Positions 6,600-9,868 of a stretch of 9,868 nt of DNA are shown here, piece by piece. Position 1 is the stretch's first letter. The number at the start of each line of letters is the position of its first letter. The stretch covers positions 1 through 9,868 of the forward strand of contig JAFAHH010000485.1 in assembly GCA_019237355.1 (NCBI GenBank), written 5' to 3'. The stretch is from Acetobacteraceae bacterium (GTDB lineage: Bacteria; Pseudomonadota; Alphaproteobacteria; Acetobacterales; Acetobacteraceae). Below the pieces are notes generated by a model. It saw nothing but the letters and a program-made list of their open reading frames with translations, was not told the DNA's origin and searched no databases. The position numbers were made by a program, and so were the translations under genes.

Positions 6600-7751
6600 A
6601 TGGCGATTGACGCCCAAACCTTGCAACAATTGCTCGACACCGTAGCGAGCTTCGTGCGCGAGCGACTCCGCCCGATGGAAGACCGGGTCGCCGAGGAGGA
6701 TACGGTTCCGTCTGAAGTCATTCAAGAAATGCGCGAGCTGGGCCTATTCGGCCTTTCCATCCCCGAGGAGTACGGCGGGCTCGGCCTGAACATGACCGAA
6801 GAGGTTCAGGTTGCGTTCGAACTCGGCCGAACCTCGCCTGCCTTCCGCTCGATCATTGGCACGAATAACGGCATCGGCTCCCAGGGCATCATCATGGACG
6901 GCACTGAGGAGCAAAAGCAGAAATACCTCCCCAGGCTTGCGTCCGGGGAGCTCATCAGCTCATTCGCGCTGACCGAGCCCGAAGCTGGATCCGATGCGGC
7001 CAGCCTACGCACGTCCGCGCGGCGGGAGGGAGATCATTACATACTCAACGGCACGAAGCGGTTCATCACCAATTCGCCCGAGGCCGGGATCTTCACCGTA
7101 ATGGCCCGCACCGACCCAGCGAAACCGGGTGGTGCGGGCATTTCGGCCTTCCTAGTGGAGCGCGGCATACCTGGCCTGCAAATCGGCCTTCCGGATAGAA
7201 AAATGGGCCAAAAGGGGGCCCATACGGCGGATGTGATGTTCGATGATTGCCGCGTCCCCGCAACCCAACTGCTCGGCGGCGTGGAAGGCCAGGGCTTCAA
7301 GACCGCGATGAAAGTGCTGGATCGCGGACGGCTGCATATTGGGGCCGTCTGCGTGGGTGTCGCCGAACGGCTCCTTGGAGATAGCCTGCGTTACGCGGTG
7401 GAGCGCAAGCAATTCGGCAAGCCGATCGCGGAGTTCCAGCTAATCCAAGCCATGCTCGCCGATAGCAGAACCGAAGCCTACGCCGCACGATGCATGATCC
7501 TGGATGCAGCCCGGCGGAAGGACTCCGGCGAGAATGTCTCTACCGAAGCCTCTTGTTGCAAATACTTTGCAAGTGAGATGGTCGGACGGGTGGCTGACCG
7601 GGCGGTTCAGATTTATGGCGGGTCGGGCTACATCGCCGATTTTGGCGTGGAGCGGTTCTATCGCGATGTGCGCCTCTTCCGCCTTTATGAAGGCACGAGT
7701 CAAATCCAGCAGCTCGTGATTGCCCGCAACATGATCCGGAGCATTCAATAG
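6600..7751 (+). CDS. Acyl-CoA dehydrogenase family protein
   Basis: This 383-residue flavoprotein has the full acyl-CoA dehydrogenase layout: an N-terminal helical domain (about 1-110) with GLFGLSIPEEYGGLGL, a middle beta domain with the FAD/substrate loops FALTEPEAGSDAASLRT and RFITNSPEAGIF, and a C-terminal helical domain with QIYGGSGYI. Glu364 in LYEGTSQIQQL sits where the catalytic base is found in medium- and short-chain enzymes. It would oxidise an acyl-CoA to the 2-enoyl-CoA, passing electrons to ETF. Length and motifs are intact. It is followed twelve bases later by the SDR gene, whose GGAGGG ribosome site overlaps its TAG stop. With the SDR and BKACE it probably forms a catabolic operon; chain length and substrate cannot be told from sequence. 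Confidence 0.95.
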   Translation: MAIDAQTLQQLLDTVASFVRERLRPMEDRVAEEDTVPSEVIQEMRELGLFGLSIPEEYGGLGLNMTEEVQVAFELGRTSPAFRSIIGTNNGIGSQGIIMDGTEEQKQKYLPRLASGELISSFALTEPEAGSDAASLRTSARREGDHYILNGTKRFITNSPEAGIFTVMARTDPAKPGGAGISAFLVERGIPGLQIGLPDRKMGQKGAHTADVMFDDCRVPATQLLGGVEGQGFKTAMKVLDRGRLHIGAVCVGVAERLLGDSLRYAVERKQFGKPIAEFQLIQAMLADSRTEAYAARCMILDAARRKDSGENVSTEASCCKYFASEMVGRVADRAVQIYGGSGYIADFGVERFYRDVRLFRLYEGTSQIQQLVIARNMIRSIQ

Positions 7752-7756
7752 GAGGG
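7751..7756 (+). promoter_or_regulatory. Shine-Dalgarno site of the SDR gene
   Basis: GGAGGG overlaps the last base of the upstream TAG stop and is seven bases before the ATG at 7764. This arrangement supports translational coupling with the acyl-CoA dehydrogenase gene. Confidence 0.75.
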
Positions 7757-7763
7757 CACGCCC

Positions 7764-8525
7764 ATGGCGGCGCATTACGACCTCAAGGGGCGCGCGGCGC
7801 TGGTCACCGGCGCGGCATCGGGAATAGGGCTTGCGACAGCGACGATGCTGGCGCGGGATGGCGCCCAAGTTGCAATCAATTTCCTCCCAGACGATCCGCG
7901 CGGCCGCGATACGGTGGCGCGGCTGCGGGCCGAGGGCCTTGCCGCGATCGACGCGCCTGGCCGGGTAGGGGATGGGCAGGAAGCGGTGATGGTAACGCGC
8001 GCGGCCGATCAGCTCGGCCGGCTTGATCTGCTGGTCAATAACGCCGGCACGCCCGGCACCCGCGCCGCCATCCCGCCGGATCGGCTCGACCTGATTACCG
8101 ATGAGTTATGGGATGCGGTGCTGACCACCAACCTCGTCGGGCTGTTCCGCTGCACGAAAGCCGCGGCGCCGGCCTTGAAGGTCGCCCGTGGAGCGGTCGT
8201 GAATGTGGCCTCCATCGCCGGTACTTCGTCTCGCGGCAGCAGCATGGCCTATGCCGCCAGCAAGGCCGGGGTGATCGCACTGACCCGCCATCTGGCCCGC
8301 GGCCTGGCCCCCGAGATTCGCGTCAATGCCGTGGCGCCGGGCGCCGTCGATACCGAATGGCAGATCGAATGGACCGAGGCACAGCGGCGGGATTCGGTCG
8401 AAAATGCGTTGCTAAAGCGACGCTGCACCGCCGATGACATTGCCGAAGCGATCGTCTTCCTCGGCGTCGGCGCGGCGATGGTTACAGGACAAACGCTTAT
8501 CGTTGATGGAGGGCTCACCCTATGA
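7764..8525 (+). CDS. Short-chain dehydrogenase/reductase (classical SDR)
   Basis: This is a 253-residue classical SDR with a Rossmann fold. The nucleotide-binding TGAASGIG occupies residues 15-22 and NNAG is at 92-95. The catalytic tetrad is Asn123, Ser150, Tyr163 and Lys167 (YAASK), and the C-terminal VTGQTLIVDGG completes the family pattern. The second strand ends in NFLPDD without the clear acidic residue that favours NAD, so cofactor choice is uncertain. The gene ends in TGA overlapping the next ATG by four bases, so it is translationally coupled to the BKACE gene. In that context it plausibly oxidises a 3-hydroxy acid to the 3-keto acid that BKACE cleaves. A reductive role such as 3-oxoacyl-ACP reductase is less likely given the neighbours but cannot be excluded. 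Confidence 0.95.
   Translation: MAAHYDLKGRAALVTGAASGIGLATATMLARDGAQVAINFLPDDPRGRDTVARLRAEGLAAIDAPGRVGDGQEAVMVTRAADQLGRLDLLVNNAGTPGTRAAIPPDRLDLITDELWDAVLTTNLVGLFRCTKAAAPALKVARGAVVNVASIAGTSSRGSSMAYAASKAGVIALTRHLARGLAPEIRVNAVAPGAVDTEWQIEWTEAQRRDSVENALLKRRCTADDIAEAIVFLGVGAAMVTGQTLIVDGGLTL
8508..8513 (+). promoter_or_regulatory. Shine-Dalgarno site of the BKACE gene
   Basis: GGAGGG inside the SDR's final VDGG codons lies eight bases before the ATG at 8522. It supports that start and coupled translation. Confidence 0.75.
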
Positions 8526-9442
8526 CCCGGCCAGTTATCATCAGTTGCGCGCTTACCGGCGGCGCGGATAGCGCACACATGAACCCCGCCATCCCGGTAA
8601 CCCCGGAGCAGATTGCCTCGGAGGCGCTGGCCGCCCGTAAAGCAGGGGCCGCCATCGTGCACATTCATGTGCGCGATCCGAAAACTGGTAAGCCCAGCCG
8701 CGATGTCGCGCTCTACCGCGAGACGGTGCACCGCATCCGCGATGCGGGCACGGATGTGATTATCAATCTCACGACGGGGCCCGGGGCTCGCTTTGTTCCA
8801 GATGATACTGACCCAACGCGCGGTGGCGAGGGCACCGCCATGGCGACCCCCCAAGAGAGGGTCGCCCATGTTCTAGAACTAAGGCCGGAGATTTGCAGCC
8901 TGGATATCGCGACGATGAATTTCGGCGCCCATGCGATGGTGAACATCCCGCGCCATATCGAAATCATGGCTAAAATGATCAGCGACGCCGGGGTCAAGCC
9001 GGAGCTCGAAGTGTTCGATCTGGGCCATGTGGTGCTCGCTTCCCGCATGGTCGAGCGGGGCTTATTCGGGGCGCCTCCCTTCTTGCAGCTCTGCCTTGGC
9101 ATTCCGGGTGGCGCGCCCGCCACCACCGAGGCGATGCTGGTGATGCGCAATGCATTGCCGCCGGGCGCGAATTGGTCGGCTTTCGGGATCTCGCGGCATC
9201 AATTCCCAATGGTCGCGCAATCCTTTGTGCTCGGCGGCCAGGTCCGGGTGGGGCTTGAGGACAATCTGTATATCTCGCGCGGCGTTTTGGCCTCGGGCAA
9301 TGCACAGCTTGTGGAGCGCGCGGTCGCGATCATCGAGAATGTCGGGGCGAGTGTGGCTACGCCCGATCAGGCGCGATCCATTCTGGGGCTTACGGGCGCA
9401 GCGGGACGCGCGCAGGCGGAGCCGGAAATTATTGCGGCTTAG
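8522..9442 (+). CDS. BKACE (DUF849) family beta-keto acid cleavage enzyme
   Basis: This 306-residue TIM-barrel protein belongs to the DUF849/BKACE family, whose prototype is 3-keto-5-aminohexanoate cleavage enzyme (Kce). These zinc enzymes combine a beta-keto acid with acetyl-CoA to give acetoacetate and a new acyl-CoA. The zinc-binding HIHVRDP has His47 and His49, and Glu246 in VRVGLEDNLY is the third ligand position. Arg242 and Asp247 match Kce Arg226 and Asp231 with the same spacing. Other family blocks are CALTGG at 9-14, INLTTGPG at 81-88 and FGISRHQFPM at 221-230. The ATG overlaps the SDR stop. Family members act on 3-keto-5-aminohexanoate, dehydrocarnitine, beta-ketoadipate and others; I cannot assign the specificity. 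Co-encoded SDR and acyl-CoA dehydrogenase suggest catabolism of a hydroxy or keto acid. The last ten residues look variable. Confidence 0.94.
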   Translation: MTRPVIISCALTGGADSAHMNPAIPVTPEQIASEALAARKAGAAIVHIHVRDPKTGKPSRDVALYRETVHRIRDAGTDVIINLTTGPGARFVPDDTDPTRGGEGTAMATPQERVAHVLELRPEICSLDIATMNFGAHAMVNIPRHIEIMAKMISDAGVKPELEVFDLGHVVLASRMVERGLFGAPPFLQLCLGIPGGAPATTEAMLVMRNALPPGANWSAFGISRHQFPMVAQSFVLGGQVRVGLEDNLYISRGVLASGNAQLVERAVAIIENVGASVATPDQARSILGLTGAAGRAQAEPEIIAA

Positions 9443-9478
9443 CTGTAGTATATTATAAGCGCCCACTGCCTGCGATAC

Positions 9479-9868
9479 TCAGGCTACTTCGTAAGCACGC
9501 TGAAGAAGCGGCTGGGCCTTGGCGAAATCTTCCATGCTGCGCATCGAGACCTCCAAGTCACCGGTGCCGAAGTGGCCAATCTTTCGCACATCGCGCGTGA
9601 AGCCGGGTTCCAAGATAACAGTATCTGGATTGACTTTGAGATATGCTGTCACAACTCTGGCCTGTGGATATATTTCAATGCAGGCGAAGTTCTTGATTCG
9701 TTTGAAAGCAACATAGTTCTTGAGTTCTTTCACCTGCACATCATCGCCTAGGCGAGATAGAAACGCACTTACTGCCTCATAAAGGTCCCGTACGGCGGGC
9801 GGGGCACTTGCTAGTCGGTACGGAATGCGCTGACTTACGTAGGGATCCTGGACTGGAGATTTATCTGA
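9479..9868 (-). CDS. DUF5655-type protein, C-terminal part (5' partial)
   Basis: The reading frame stays open from the window edge to a TGA at 9479, giving at least 130 residues; translating 9740-9868 by hand adds 43 residues without a stop. The GTG at 9737-9739 is therefore internal. The segment LYEAVSAFLSRLGDDVQVKE, then YVAFKRIKNFACIEIYPQ and GHFGTGDLEVSM with a final helix, matches the DUF5655 domain. That domain is often found alone or at the C-terminus of larger proteins annotated as predicted transport or nuclease-associated proteins. No biochemical role is known to me. It converges on the BKACE gene with 36 bases between stops. Its codons look less GC-rich than those of its neighbours, hinting at more recent acquisition, but the sample is small. 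Confidence 0.78.
   Translation of the reverse strand, partial: SDKSPVQDPYVSQRIPYRLASAPPAVRDLYEAVSAFLSRLGDDVQVKELKNYVAFKRIKNFACIEIYPQARVVTAYLKVNPDTVILEPGFTRDVRKIGHFGTGDLEVSMRSMEDFAKAQPLLQRAYEVA

Noticed and set aside
5892..6725. Long minus-strand open frame (277 codons) opposite ruvX and the start of the acyl-CoA dehydrogenase gene
   Set aside because: It is Arg/Ser/Pro-rich low-complexity translation typical of the antisense of GC-rich genes, and it overlaps well-supported ruvX and gatC.
9468..9484. Small hairpin (gcctg/caggc) between the BKACE and DUF5655 stops as a terminator
   Set aside because: The stem has only five pairs and lacks a T tract on either side, so chance occurrence is likely.
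9479..9739. An 86-residue small gene starting at the GTG at 9737-9739
   Set aside because: The frame continues without a stop to the window edge and the added residues fit the same DUF5655 domain, so this is part of a longer gene.

Overview
The window looks like ordinary chromosome of a GC-rich alphaproteobacterium. The gene set (GatCAB amidotransferase, a RuvX that starts MPLFNL, a DUF2269/DoxX membrane pair, a RuBisCO-like protein with a cupin) and the codon choice suggest Rhodospirillales, perhaps Acetobacteraceae. That placement is an inference from remembered family features, not a measured one. I see no rRNA, tRNA, insertion sequence, phage gene, CRISPR array or replication origin.

Layout. 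(1) 2-1118, plus strand: the 3' end of an SDR-DoxX type oxidoreductase cut by the window edge, followed one base later by a small DUF2269 membrane protein with a GTG start. (2) 1115-1220: a compact composite palindrome with CTAG at its edges and centre. It fills the gap between two converging genes and supplies the stop codons of both. (3) 6019 down to 1217, minus strand: a tightly packed five-gene run gatC-gatA-gatB-RLP-cupin, with gaps of -3, 3, 20 and 2 bases. The first three genes encode the tRNA-dependent transamidosome subunits. The last two encode a form IV RuBisCO-like protein, with key carboxylase residues replaced, and a cupin. This pairing recalls the Rhodospirillum rubrum methylthioadenosine-isoprenoid shunt. 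(4) 6020-6066: a 47-base divergent spacer. (5) 6067-9442, plus strand: ruvX, then a catabolic-looking trio: acyl-CoA dehydrogenase, short-chain dehydrogenase/reductase, and a DUF849/BKACE beta-keto acid cleavage enzyme. (6) 9479-9868, minus strand: the C-terminal part of a DUF5655-type protein that runs off the right edge and looks less GC-rich than its neighbours.

How the genes may work together. GatCAB converts misacylated Glu-tRNA(Gln) and/or Asp-tRNA(Asn) to the correct amide form. The RLP and cupin could act in sequence in methylthio-sugar phosphate salvage: isomerisation, then methylthio removal. The SDR, BKACE and acyl-CoA dehydrogenase could act in the order hydroxy acid oxidation, acetyl-CoA-dependent cleavage to acetoacetate plus a new acyl-CoA, and oxidation of that acyl-CoA. 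Both pathway readings are inferences from family and gene order. The most interesting items are the RLP-cupin pair appended to an essential translation operon, the unassigned BKACE module, and the composite repeat that carries two stop codons.
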